Below the pieces are notes generated by a model. That model worked only from the letters and a program-made list of their open reading frames with translations. It had not been told where the DNA came from and ran no database searches. Both the position numbers and the translations under genes were made by a program. Below are positions 1-10,504 of a stretch of DNA of 64,000 nt, in pieces (the first letter of the stretch is position 1; each line of letters begins with the position of its first letter). The DNA comes from Ligustrum vulgare (Eukaryota > Streptophyta > Magnoliopsida > Lamiales > Oleaceae): assembly GCA_963555705.1 (NCBI GenBank), contig OY743181.1:27284513-27348512 (forward strand), in the 5' to 3' direction.

Positions 1-277
1 AACTTGCGTTTTATTGGCATATTACTGATCGTTCTAGACCTGTGAGCCGACCTTGTTCAATTTCAAATAACTTTGTCGATAGTGGACGACCTTTGGTCGT
101 AGGAACAAGGTTTAATTCTTTGTACCACCACCATCTGAATCGAAGACGTTGGATAACTAAGGTCGGGATAGCTCGACCTTTTCAGCAATTCACAAAATTG
201 GTCGAGCCTTTGACTTAGCGAAGTTGAGAGAAATGTTTTAATAAGGCCAGGTAAAACCGACCAGTCTGTTTATAGCG

Positions 278-530
278 AAATTTGTAACGTCTTTCCATGA
301 GACGTAAACTATTTGATGGGAAATAATTTGTAACGTCTTACCATGAAACCTTGTAAATTATTCGTTGAAGAATAATTTGTAAAGTCTTGCCATGAGACAT
401 TGTAAATTATTTGTTGAGAAATAATTTGTAATGTCTTGCCATGAGACCTTGTAAATTATTCGTGGAAGAATAATTTGTAAAGTCTTGCCATGAGATATTG
501 TAAATTATTTGTTGGGAAATAATTTTTGAA
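278..530. repeat. 49-bp tandem repeat in gypsy 3' untranslated region
   Basis: Five consecutive units begin near 278, 325, 374, 423 and 472. Each contains a version of AATTTGTAAAGTCTTGCCAT followed by a GAGAC-TTGTAAATTATT segment. Alternate units resemble each other more closely (attcgttgaag versus atttgttggga joints), suggesting a two-unit higher-order period of about 98 bases. No reading frame runs through them. They sit between integrase and the missing 3' LTR. The rest of 1-680 holds no recognisable gene. Confidence 0.8.
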
Positions 531-682
531 TCTATTGTGCGGAGGCTATATGAGCCATTTCCCACCTTTCGGATGACTTCTTACGGTCCTTCCCAAATAG
601 GTCCAAGTTTCCCAGGTTGATAACCGGCAGCTTCACTTCGACGAAGCACAAGATCTCCCATTCTGAATTCTCTCTTCTTTAC

Positions 683-1524
683 TCAGATATTGAACTTCTT
701 GGTCATGGTCTGTTGATAAGTTGATATTCTTAGTGATACATTTTCCCTGGCTTCTTCCAGAAGATCCAGACTTTCCCTCTGTCCCTCAATATGGTCGGGT
801 GATCCCGCAGCCATAGTACGGAAGCTCGGAATTGTTACTTCTTCTGGGACAGTGGCTTCCATTCCAAAGGCAAGCATGAATGGAGTCTCCCCTGTTGCAG
901 TTTTGAATGTTGTTCGGTTGGTCCACAGTATTTCTGGGAGGAGATCGGTCCAATCACCCTTGGCACTATCAAGGCGAGTCCTCAAGTCCTGCAAGATGAG
1001 TCTGGTTGTCACTTCAGCTAATCCATTACTCTGCGGGTGCGAAACGAAAGTCAATCTGTGTTCTATTCCCAGGTTCTTGCAGAATAGTTTGAAGGCTTGG
1101 CACTCGAATTGACGCCCGTTATCTGTGATTAATGTCTTAGGAAGACCAAAACGGCAGATTATTGATTTCCACACAAAAGCTTCCAACGTTTGTTTTGTGA
1201 TTACGGCCAGCGGTTCTGTTCCACCCATTTTTTGAAATATTCCACAGCAACTACTAAGAACTTGACTTGACCCCGAGCTATGGGGAATGGCCCAAGTATG
1301 TCAATTCTCCATTGAGCGAAAGGATACGGGCACATACTCGAGGATAGTTCTTCATCGGGTTGATGCAATCGGGCTGCGAATCTTTGGCACTTGTCACAAG
1401 CTTTTACATAATTGAGCGTGTCCTTCTTCATGGTTGGACAATAGTACCCGTATCTTATCAACTTCAATACCAGAGCTCTTGCTCCCTGGTGTCCTCTACA
1501 AATTCCTTCATGGACCTCGGCCAT
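683..1524 (-). pseudogene. Ty3/gypsy integrase (HHCC zinc domain plus D-D-35-E core), frameshifted
   Basis: Integrase inserts the element cDNA into chromosomes. The N-terminal part (from 1524) shows the H-H-C-C zinc-binding domain, with a GICRGHQGAR stretch and ending CDKCQRF, then the first catalytic Asp in WRIDILGP. After a single-base frameshift near 1205-1225 the frame changes. The second Asp is in ITDNGRQF and the Glu in NGLAEV, with exactly 35 residues between them, the classic D35E spacing. The reading frame stops near 683 and no chromodomain is evident. All three catalytic acids survive although the frame is broken. It follows directly from the RNase H/tether segment at 1508-1969. Confidence 0.9.
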
Positions 1525-3720
1525 AGCAAGGACTGCCTCTTTCGGAGTCAGGCATCAAAGGTATGGAAGTGTAAAAATTCGACGGAACAAGGTATTTTGT
1601 AACAAGGTATACCTTGGGGGCCCTTGCTTTAATTCTTCTTACCTCTGCTTTGTCATTTGGAAACTTTCCCGATGTTAAATATTCAATTATCGGATCCATC
1701 CAACTGGGCTCTTGACCTGAAATATCCATGACATCTGGTTGTTGTGCGATGCTGGGCTCATGAAGAGTTCGCACGAATATGGTTCTCTCTAAGTGGTCAA
1801 GATTGGAAAAAGTTAATCTTGACAAAGCATCTGCTTTATGATTGGTGGACCATGGAATCTTGTCTATGCGGCAAGACTTAAACTTCCTCTGCAAGTCCAA
1901 AACCATCATTCTGTAAGATGACATTTTTTCATCTTTGGCTTCAAAAGTGCCGTTCACCTGCTCTACCACTAACTGTGAATCACTTAAGACTTTGACGTGC
2001 TCGACCCTTAGGTGTTGAGCCGCTTGAAGTCCGGCGATAACAGCTTCATATTCTGCATCATTATTGCTGGGAAATCAAACCTTATTGCACACTGAATTTT
2101 CATTGTGCCATCATCTTTCTTCAGTATGATTCTGGCCCCCGAGCCTGCGGCATTCAATGCTCCATCCACTTGCAAAGTCCATGTGACATCTTCCCTGTCA
2201 TGACCTGTTGGCCCCCGAGATCTTGGGGCGAGTTCGGGGATGAAGTCAGCCAAGACCTGTGTTTTTATAGAAGGTTGAGGTCTGAACTCATTGTCATATT
2301 CCCGAAGCTTGATTGACAATTTGAGTAAACGACCAGAGACGTCCGATTTCTGGAAGATCTGCTTTAAGGGTTGATTTGTGAGGACATTTATGGCATGGGC
2401 TTGGAAGTAAGGTCTTAACTTTTTGGCTGCTGTGACCAAGGCAAATGCGAGCTGTTCTGCTAATGTGTATCGAGTTTCTGCGTCCAACATCATCTTGCTG
2501 ACGTAATATACCGATTTTTGGGCCTTCTCTTCCTCTTTAACCAAAACGACGCTCACAGCATGAACTGACACGGCTAGATACAAGAACAGATTGTCCCCTA
2601 GATTTGGCTTCACCAATATTGGAGGAGTACCCAAATATTCTTTCAACTTCCTAAAGGAGACCTCGCACTTCTTGTCCCATCTGAAGTCTTTGTTTCCTCT
2701 GAGAGTTTTGAAGAAGGGAAAGCATTTGTCCGCTGTCCTTGACATAAATCGGCCCAATGCTACCACTCTTCATGTAAGCTTATATACTTCCCTGATATTT
2801 CTGGGAGGTTTCATTGATGTTAGGGCCAAAATTTTATCTGGGTTAACTTTGATGCCTCTCTGAGTTATCATTAATCCCAAAAACTTTCCCGAGCTTACTC
2901 CGAAGGTGCATTTGGCAGGATTCAACTTCATCCGGTGTTTTCTGAGTGTACAAAAAATTTCTTCCAAGTCAGCAATGTGGTCTTGTTTTCTCGAGCTCTT
3001 TACAACCATGTCGTCAACATACACTTCAATGTTTAGTCCGATGTGTTTAGAGAAGACCATGTTTACCAATCTTTGATAAGTAGCTCCGGCATTCTTCAAT
3101 CCAAAGGGCATGACCTTTTAGTAATATATTCCTTCGTCTGCCATAAAGGAAGTTTTTTCCTGATCTTCCTGTACCATCCAAATCTGATGATATCCTAAGA
3201 ATGCATCGAGGAAGCTGTAAAGCTCTGAGCCAGATGTGAAATCCACCAATCTGTCGATCCTGGGAAGAGGATAACTATCTTTTGGACATGCTTTATTCAA
3301 GTCTGTGAAATCTATACAAACTCGCCACTTGCCATTTGGATTTTTCACCAAGACCACATTGGCTAGCCATTCTGGGTACTTAACCTCTTTGATAAATCAT
3401 GCTTTCAAGAGTTTATTCACTTCTTCTTTTATTATCTGCCTCCGTTCTGTGGCAAACTGTCTTCTTCGCTGTTTTACGGGCTTCTTGTCGGGCATGACGT
3501 TAAGCCTGTGTTCAATGAGGACGGGGTCAATCCCGGGCATGTCTTCAGTACTCCACGCGAATATGTCAGTATTTCTTCTTAAACACTGTGATAACTCTTC
3601 CTTCATTAATTTGGGGAGTTCCTTCCCAATTGTAAAGCTCTTTCCTTCTGGGACTTGAACTTCTTCTAGTTCCTCTACTGGCGACATTCTTTCTTCTACA
3701 GGAAGTTTAATTGACATCAT
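1508..3720 (-). pseudogene. Ty3/gypsy reverse transcriptase and RNase H with in-frame stops
   Basis: On the minus strand the RT starts near 3720. It shows NGKWRVCIDFTDLNKACPKD, a YHQI segment, MPFGLKNAGATYQRL and the catalytic YVDDMVVKS around 3020. The connection and RNase H follow, with the first RNase H Asp in WTLQVDGALN near 2185. The distal RNase H, including NHKADALSR, lies in 1508-1969 in another frame. In-frame stops occur near 3395 (before FIKEVKYP), near 3115 (just before KVMPFG) and near 2770 (before RVVALGRF). A frame change lies around 1970-2060. The element cannot make this enzyme, but domain order and catalytic motifs are unambiguous. Confidence 0.92.
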
Positions 3721-3727
3721 ATCTGTC

Positions 3728-4115
3728 TTACCCTTTCCAATACAGGTAATGTAACAACTCCTGGCTACCGAATTGTTTTCCCTGTACTGTCGCTATTCCT
3801 GTGGAAGTCGGGAATTTGATTGCCAGATGATACGTCGATACTATAGCTCTTAAGCTGTTTAGAAATGGTCTTCCTAAGATAGCATTGTAGGCCATAGGGG
3901 TCTTGACGACCTGGAACGGAGTCAATTTTGTTACATGCTTTTCCTCTGATCCCAGTGAAGTAGGAAGGTCAATTAGGCCTTCGGGTTTCACGGTTCCTCC
4001 ACCAAAGCCAGTTAGCGGAGTAATGACCTGTCGAAGTTGATCTCTGGGGAGTTGCATCTAGTTGAAGGCTTCCTAGGAAAGGACATTAGCTGCGCTTCCA
4101 TTGTCAACTAGCACC
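3728..4115 (-). pseudogene. Retroviral-type aspartic protease of the gypsy element, broken
   Basis: The active-site loop reads VLVDNGSAANVLS near 4085-4113, so the usual Asp-Thr-Gly is Asp-Asn-Gly. The downstream half contains GFGGGTVKPEG and the hydrophobic AILGRPFLNSL segment, typical of the second half of this protease fold in plant gypsy elements. Two stops separate the active site from the rest (near 4070 and 4055; TAG codons follow VLS and precede MQLPRDQL). The protease would cut the gag-pol precursor. It lies between gag (4333-5674) and RT. Confidence 0.8.
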
Positions 4116-4332
4116 CTTCTTACATCAAAATTTGCTATTGTGGTGCTGATGACAACGGCATCGTCATGAGGATATAAAATTCCTTCCATATCAGCGTTAC
4201 TGAAGTTGATGCTATTTGAAATTTCATGGTCATGATCTCCCGACCTTTCTTCCCGATCACCTAATGCCCGGGCATAATTCTTTCATGCGTTATTTGAATC
4301 ACCTCCAGATGCTATTCCTCCAACGATAAAGT

Positions 4333-5674
4333 TTATGGTGCCAGCGGATCTGTTTTTCTCTTCCCCTTTTCCATGTTCTTTATCGTCTTTTTTATGTAGT
4401 GTCCCAGGAAGCCCCTTTTTATGAGGGCCTCTATCTCCTGTTTTAATGTTCTGCATTCATTTGTGGTATGGCCCGGGCTCTTGTGAAAGTCACAATACTT
4501 GTGTCGATTCTTTTCGTCGATCTTCCCCTTGATAGGCTTGGGCCAACACAAGTCTTCGCGCTCCTTGATTTCCATGAGAATGTGGGATCGAGGTGCATTT
4601 AGTGGAGTTAAACTCTGATGCCCATAGTTATTTCCCTTTGTGTTAGGCCGGAAAGAATTCTTTTCATCCTCTTGCCTTGACCTCTTATTCCCCTGCCTTA
4701 CGGATTGTGAAGAATGTGCTACTGTCCCATGTACTTGATCTTGTGTCCGAACTGACAACAGTATTTCCTCCATATTTATGTACTTCTCGGCTCTTCTGAG
4801 AAGCTCCGTTACATTTGAGGGCGGATTCTTGGACAAGGACATTCTGAATTCCGAACCTCGAATTGCCAAGGTCAGTGTCGAGATGGCTGATGAGATGTGG
4901 AGATCCGAAATCTGAATTCTTTCAGCGTTAAATCGAGTCATGAACTCTCGAAGTATTTCATTATGTCCTTGCCTTAATTGCATAAAGGAAGCGGCGGTTT
5001 TCTTGATCCTTTTGCTACTTGCAAAGAAAGCCGTGAATTTCTCGGGCTGAATTTGTTAGGGTTTGCGGGAAGGCCTTACACAAAATCTGATCGGGAGCAT
5101 TCTGCATGTCCATGACATCAGTGTAGGTATTCAAGTGGTTGTTAGGATCTGTTGTTCCATCATACTCATTTATCCGAGGATACTTAAACCTTTCCCGTAA
5201 GGGGAATGATGTTATTTCAGGAGTAAAAAGGGTTCTTCTTATAAATGACGTTCGACCTTGTGTATTCTGTCGTATTCCATCAGCAATTCCTTCCTGAATG
5301 ATCCTTGAGAGCTCTTACAGTGTCAAGTTGACAGATCCCTCAGTCATGGGATGGGAAACCCCAATTCCCAGGGAGTTGTCAGCCACGGGATTAACTGGCC
5401 TGTGATCTTCTCTGGGAATCGTGCCTGGAGTGTTCGGGTCAGGTTGTGCTTGATGATTATTCTGTTGTTGAAGGGCTTGACGGAGTTCACGGAGCTGCTG
5501 CTGAAGTTCATTGAAATCTTCTCGACTAATAGGTTCATCGTCAAGTGTGATTTTTGGGTTTTGTTCTTCTCCAACATCTTCAAGAGGTGGAGGGCTTTCC
5601 TCCTCAGCCGAAGTATTGGCCGGAAGAGGTTGACATGTGGATGCGGAGGGACGAGCTTGACGTCTATTAACCAT
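4333..5674 (-). pseudogene. gag of the gypsy element with CHHC-type zinc finger
   Basis: I place the start at the minus-strand ATG at 5674 (MVNRRQARPSASTC), 17 bases downstream of the primer-binding site. The N-terminal segment is Pro- and Glu-rich with a Gln-rich coiled-coil-like stretch (NELQQQLRELRQ), and its frame stops near 5315. The capsid-like retrotrans_gag domain follows in 4333-4983 (REFMTRFNAERIQISDL). It ends with a finger CDFHKSPGHTTNEC, a C-x2-H-x4-H-x4-C pattern instead of C-x2-C-x4-H-x4-C, and a basic tail. Frame breaks between 4983 and 5315 make this a pseudogene. Gag would form the virus-like particle. Confidence 0.85.
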
Positions 5675-5690
5675 GGCCGATAGTATCTTT

Positions 5691-5707
5691 TCCCACAAAC
5701 GGCACCA
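5691..5707 (-). other. Primer-binding site of gypsy element
   Basis: On the minus strand TGGTGCCGTTTGTGGGA starts two bases inside the LTR end. It has the TGG start expected for pairing with the CCA end of a tRNA and resembles the TGGCGCCG-type sites of many plant gypsy elements. I do not assign the tRNA. Confidence 0.7.
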
Positions 5708-5709
5708 AT

Positions 5710-6446
5710 TGATGCTGTAAAAAATCCTAACCTTGACGTGGTTGAATGATGATACTTGATTGCTGGAAAAGATCAATGAATTCGCTTTGGATGACCTGCA
5801 AAAAAGGCGAGGAGGATTCTTCCCGTCGCCCCTCTGGTGTGAGAATCAGTTTTATGGAGAAAAGTAGAAAGAGAATGTTTAACTGAAAAACGTAGAGAAT
5901 AATGAATGAATGATTTGTTATCAAAAGAACTGTATTTATAGGACTGAAAAGCCCATAACCCCTTTTGGTTAAAGAATGAGTCCTTTGACATGAAATTACC
6001 TTTAATGAAGAGTTCTATTATTACGAGAATTAATCTCCCCTTTTTCAGGAGGTTTCTTCGTTGGTTATGATTTCTTTGTCCCATTGAGGGGTCCAAGAAG
6101 GGGGACCCATTGACAAAGCCCACAAACGAAGAACATCGTGGGCACTGGGCTCCTTGTCTTGTTGTGGCCGGGACAGACCGATCTTGTCATTTTAATGGAA
6201 ACAAATATCAATAAGGTCGGGTAATACCGGCCTTTCGATATGAAGCTCGGGCAAGGAAGTCCCTCTTGAAGAATATAGTTTCCTTGGGCAGACCCGATCT
6301 AAAGATCGTGACACATGCCCGATCTTTAGAAAGTGTGGTGGCTGTGAGGAGTCCGATCATATAGACCGGCCTTATGACCAAGATGGGCCGGCCTATGATC
6401 TTCCAAACCTTTAGCCCATCCTAGCCACTAGAAATTGTACCGATCA
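5710..6446 (-). repeat. 5' LTR of the gypsy element
   Basis: The 737-bp segment next to the primer-binding site starts TGAT and ends ATCA on the plus strand, a short inverted repeat as expected for LTR ends. The left border is fixed by the primer-binding site. The right border at 6446 is inferred only from the TGAT/ATCA match. The second LTR is outside the window, so this cannot be checked here. Confidence 0.6.
5931..5940 (-). promoter_or_regulatory. TATA box of the gypsy LTR
   Basis: Minus-strand TATAAATACA lies about 225 bases upstream of the primer-binding site within the LTR, a sensible place for the U3/R promoter of an LTR retrotransposon. Confidence 0.5.
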
Positions 6447-6662
6447 GGTTTATAAATTAAATTTTAAACTACACAATTCCCCAAATCAATCTCTAACCAT
6501 ACACATTTACTCTCTCGATTTTTTAATCACCCATCTACATTGAAAAGCGTGAAAAAATTTGGTTTTAAAACCAATTTAACAATGACAAAATAAATAATTT
6601 CCAAAATAAAATATTCTTTTCAGTTTGACAATGTTGTTATCTGATTATAAGTCTCTAGTAAA

Positions 6663-6822
6663 GTTTGTTTGTTAAATTTTTTTTTTTAAAAAACATTTTT
6701 TTTTTATATTTTTGAGGTAAAATATGTGGTTGAAAAATAGAGAGAGAAAATATGTATGATTAAAAAGTGATTTGAGAAATTTTATTGTAAAAATTTATTT
6801 TTAAACAAGTTTGCCAAACAGA
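6663..6822. mobile_element. MITE of the GTTTG...CCAAACAG family
   Basis: This non-coding segment begins GTTTGTTTGTTAAATTTT and ends AACAAGTTTGCCAAACAG, near-inverted termini. Its middle (ATGTGGTTGAAAAATAGAGA) matches the element at 49755-49914. Two copies at unrelated places in one window support a mobile family. The superfamily is not clear from the termini. Confidence 0.6.
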
Positions 6823-6884
6823 GGCGTGGAAATGGTTTATAATCAGTTTTTTCGCACATCTCAGGGTGACTGGAGGGTTAAAAG

Positions 6885-7031
6885 TAGGGATAGGAAAAAA
6901 CATGAAGGACCTGAAACCCGAAGAACCGGAAAAAACCCGTCCCAAAAATTACCCACTCCATCGGGTATGTGGGGGCGAGTATCCGCCCCGCGAAGTATTT
7001 CGGGACGGTCCCGACCCGCCCCACCCCGTGG

Positions 7032-7071
<40 letters not shown>

Positions 7072-7385
7072 GGAATGAGAAACTAAAAATAAATTTAATG
7101 AAGTCAAGAAGAATTAAACTTTGGTGGGATTTAATTTAGGGGTATGAGAACACACAACCACTATACTATTATGTGGTTTATTGATTTTTTTTCCTTCAAA
7201 TATATAAATATTATCTTTAAAGTTCAAACTTAAAAACTCTAACTAATTCATCTCCTAAGTTTTTACCTAAAATTTCACTACCAATCTAAAAAAAAAAATC
7301 GGATCATTGGCGTGGTAGGTAGGTCGCCCCGATCCGCCCCGCGAACAGTCGCGGGACGGGACGACCCGACCTATTGCTATCCCTA
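6885..7385. mobile_element. hAT-type non-autonomous element with 8-bp target duplication
   Basis: Termini are TAGGGATAG (6885) and CTATCCCTA (7377-7385), perfect 9-bp inverted repeats with the TAGGG start common in hAT elements. Flanks GTTAAAAG (6877-6884) and GTTAAAAA (7386-7393) match at 7 of 8 bases, the hAT target-duplication length. Subterminal regions are GC-rich with CCCGCCCC/GGGACGGG strings. A TA microsatellite fills 7034-7069. No coding capacity is seen. Confidence 0.75.
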
Positions 7386-7393
7386 GTTAAAAA

Positions 7394-8041
7394 TTGAAGA
7401 GATAAAGATGTGAGTTAAAAAATTGTGTTGAAAATTAAAGCGAATATAAATAATTTTTAAACCATTTATTCGAACAGTGGCTAACAATTGTTTTTTAGTT
7501 TGACAATGTTGTTTGTAGCGACAAAAGATTCATGCGATTTGAAGGAGTTTGATGGTGTTTATCACGTGATTTATTGCTTTACAATGTTTTTACGCCACTC
7601 ATCCAAAAAGCAATTTTTGATAAACTCAAGAATATTCCATCGACTCAATTATTGGAGGTGTAAAACAACCTTGAGGGCCCGAGTTGATTATGTTCTGAAT
7701 CATTGGTTCGATTGGTAAATCATAATATGTGTCTCTTAAAAGTCAGGGTGAAAGGTACTGAAAGTCCCCACGAGTGAGGGTAACTCCCACTTGACGACTC
7801 AATTATTTGTACTGTTTCTTCTCAATTCTAGCAGCACTTAACGTTCATGAAATGTAAACTTGTTAAGAATATAAACTTTTGATATTATTTTACTTGTAAT
7901 TTCAGTAAAGTTGAGAAAAACATGTTTTGATGGCAAAACTTAAATAGAAAAATGAATTGAGTATTTATGCTATTAATTTATGATTTAACTTGTTATATAA
8001 AAACATACAATGGTCTAACATTCGAGTATATATCAATGCAA
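7394..8041. other. Non-coding AT-rich spacer
   Basis: I recognise no gene here. A short open frame at 7488-7718 shows no family motif. The 17-base string AGTTTGACAATGTTGTT at 7497-7513 also occurs at 6622-6638, so some sequence is duplicated around the 6663-7385 insertions. Confidence 0.5.
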
Positions 8042-9480
8042 TCTTAATATATATAATAATAGTATAGCCGTCAAAAAAATCCACACATATTTCCCGCCAT
8101 TTTTCCCTGTTATTTTAGGAAACTTTGTAATTTTATTAATTATTTTAATAATTGAATTAGTAAACTTCAATTAATGCAAAATTAATTATAAGTGACATGT
8201 AATAAATGACTTATTGATTGTAAAAATAAAAAATCTATAAAAAGATCAAATTGTATATTATTTTTATTCTTTTGATAATTATTGTAATATTTTTTCGTCA
8301 AAAATATGCAATATAGGTGTCAAATTCATGATTTTAACGAGAAGTTCAATACAAGTTAACAAATGAGAGCAAACTCTAAATATATCATTCTTAAAATTTC
8401 CTCAAATAATAATATAGGTAAAAGTTTTACTTATACTTTTTACTTTTTTCAATATCTAATCTTTTTAATTTATCTCATCTAAGACATAAAATGATATTTA
8501 TCATTTCTTACCTAACTTCAATTTGACATAAATGATTAATTTCAAATCTTTTTTCTTATCAAATTAAAAGAAATAATGATATCCGATCTTTCTAAGTAAA
8601 TTCAATTGAATCATTTTAATTTCTACAACTTCAGGTTTCGATAAACTCTTTGGTAATTTTGAAATTAATTTTATAAATTTAATCATTTTGTTCATTTATC
8701 TATTTTTTAATTTTTATAAATTTAAAATAACATCAATTTGTAAAATATATACTACAGACTTTAACAATTAATTTTATAGAAAATAAAAATATAAGGTTTT
8801 ATCAAACTTATTCTATTTAAAAATAAAATATAGTCCATACATTTATTTAACATGCACAAAAAATAGTTTTTTGTGTGTGTGGGTAACATGACCATTTTCA
8901 ATAGTTGGTGAAAAATAAAATGTCACATTGTATTTGAAATCATTGAATATGAGTAAGTTTGATATAAACTATAGAAATTGTTTTAAATGTGTGATTGAAA
9001 GTAAAAGAATGTAGTATAAAAAATAAAATAGTTGTCAAATCAATCAATTGAGTGGTTAAAAATTGATTTTCTTTTTTTAGAATGTGTGGTTAAAAAGTAG
9101 TATGTGCAATTGTGAAAAATTAGTTTTTAAATAATATGTGGTTGTGAATGAACATTAAAAAAAATTATTTTTGAATAATCAATTCTATATGAATAAATAA
9201 ACTAAGGAAACTAGATAATGAACAATTAACTGTTAAAAAATATGCAATTCATAACTTTTCTTTTCTTTTCTTTTCTTTTTTGATTGTATATTGAATATAC
9301 AATTTATGCATTAAAGTAAGAAATCTAGAAATGAAATTACAAATTATTTACAATTTGTGTATGCAAGTTATTATTATTATTATTATTATTTTATTGTGTT
9401 ATTTTTATCGTGCATTGTATTTTTACAACTTATTCAATAAATATTATTTATTCCGTGCATCGCACGGGTGCGATTACTAG
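8042..9480 (+). mobile_element. Non-autonomous Helitron (copy A)
   Basis: The 3' end has the Helitron signature: a hairpin CCGTGC-ATC-GCACGG, then CTAG at 9477-9480, followed by T. The 5' end is placed at 8042, where A is followed by TCTTAATATATATAATAATA and a TTTCCCGCC string. This resembles the verified 5' end of the Helitron at 50848 (TCTTACTTAATATTAAAGG, then TTTCCCGCC). Insertion between A and T fits Helitron targeting. The 1.44-kb body is AT-rich, with TTTTC and TTA microsatellites and no coding motif. Confidence 0.72.
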
Positions 9481-9507
9481 TTAACAATTAATAATAAAGT
9501 GGACCAA

Positions 9508-9583
9508 GGGGGACTTGTCCGAGTGGTTGATACACCACCTTACCGGACTTTAGATTCGGGTTCAAGTCCCGTCCCGTCCCCTC
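9508..9583 (+). tRNA. tRNA-like relic or SINE head
   Basis: A box-like TGTCCGAGTGGTTGATAC and B box-like GGTTCAAGTCC are about 40 bases apart. A G-rich start (GGGGGAC) and a C-rich end (GTCCCGTCCCC) could form an acceptor stem. The arrangement resembles a serine/leucine-type tRNA, but the anticodon arm is poor. I take it as a tRNA pseudogene or the head of a tRNA-derived SINE. It starts 27 bases after the Helitron end. Confidence 0.4.
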
Positions 9584-9589
9584 CCCTCC

Positions 9590-10496
9590 CCTTAATCCCC
9601 TTTGTAATTTTCAAAAATAATTAATAAAGTGTATGTATTAATTACTAATTAGTCTTTAATGAGAGATGGATATGTAAGAAGTCACTGAGATATTTTCTTT
9701 TGAAAAGGAAAAAATTGCTGCTCAATTGAGACCCCACTAGATGCCTCACAATCGGAACCACTGGAAGTAAGGGGGACGATATTGGAAAACCTCGTTCATT
9801 GAGATAATGAACACGTGGGAAGTTGCTGATGGAATGCTATGTTGGGCGGTTGCCATGTAGTTTGCAAATAGTATTTTGATTTTTTTTTTTTTAGTTATAA
9901 TATATGATTGAATAGTGATTTTAAAAATTGTGATTGATTAAAAAATTATTTAAGAAATTATATTATTTATAAAATTATTTTATAAATGGTTTAAAAAAAA
10001 CAAGCTTAGATATATAAATAAATGAATCTCCATTCAAGAGTATGTAAATAATATATTTCTCCATAAAACTATTTATTAAGCACATGTTTACTGTAAATTA
10101 AAATTAGATTTTATTAAATTTTTATATAAGTTCATGAAATGCATGATTGAAATTGTGGAATCTATTAAATGTTTGATTAAAAATAATTACTTTGGCTTTA
10201 AATAAGTTTAGTCCAACAAAACCGGGACCAAATTTGGCAAGAATGACAGAGAAATATTTTAAGGTACAAAACTGTTGCAACTGTTGTAAATAATATGTTA
10301 TATTAGCGAATGACATACACTTTTACACTTTTAGATATTATTACAATTATATCCCTAATTATTTCTTATACATATGGAGCTCTAGTTATTAACAAAATAT
10401 AATGTTCTAAATATTATACTATATTAGTCCATGACAGTTGTACCCCTATAACCATAGATATTATTACCTTTTGTATCTCTTGTACCCCATACTCTA
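9590..10496. other. AT-rich non-coding DNA
   Basis: No gene recognised. Segments near 9890-10010 and 10110-10200 contain ATGATTGAA/ATTAAAAA strings like the middle of the 6663-6822 MITE, possibly old copies too decayed to bound. Confidence 0.4.
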
Positions 10497-10504
10497 GCAA
10501 ATAA

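Larger units (their letters stand above)
1..6446 (-). mobile_element. Ty3/gypsy LTR retrotransposon, Tat-like, degraded, 3' end outside window
   Basis: Read on the minus strand the order is LTR, primer-binding site, gag, protease, reverse transcriptase, RNase H, integrase, then a long untranslated tail running off the window start. Integrase after RT/RNase H is the Ty3/gypsy order. The gag has a zinc finger of the form CDFHKSPGHTTNEC, and the stretch after integrase is more than 680 bases long; both suit the plant Tat/Ogre-type clade, which is a family-level inference. Several in-frame stops and at least one frameshift make it inactive. Only the 5' LTR is visible. The expected 3' LTR must lie before position 1, because nothing in 1-680 matches 5710-6446 convincingly. 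Confidence 0.9.

Noticed and set aside
1..240. Second LTR of the gypsy element
   Set aside because: Only scattered GGTCGG-like strings are shared with 5710-6446, with no colinear match; the 3' LTR must be outside the window.
278..530. CRISPR-like regular repeats
   Set aside because: Units are contiguous 49-bp tandem copies without unique spacers, in a plant retrotransposon.
7488..7718. A 76-codon plus-strand frame
   Set aside because: No family motif, no splice or promoter support, and located in MITE-rich DNA.
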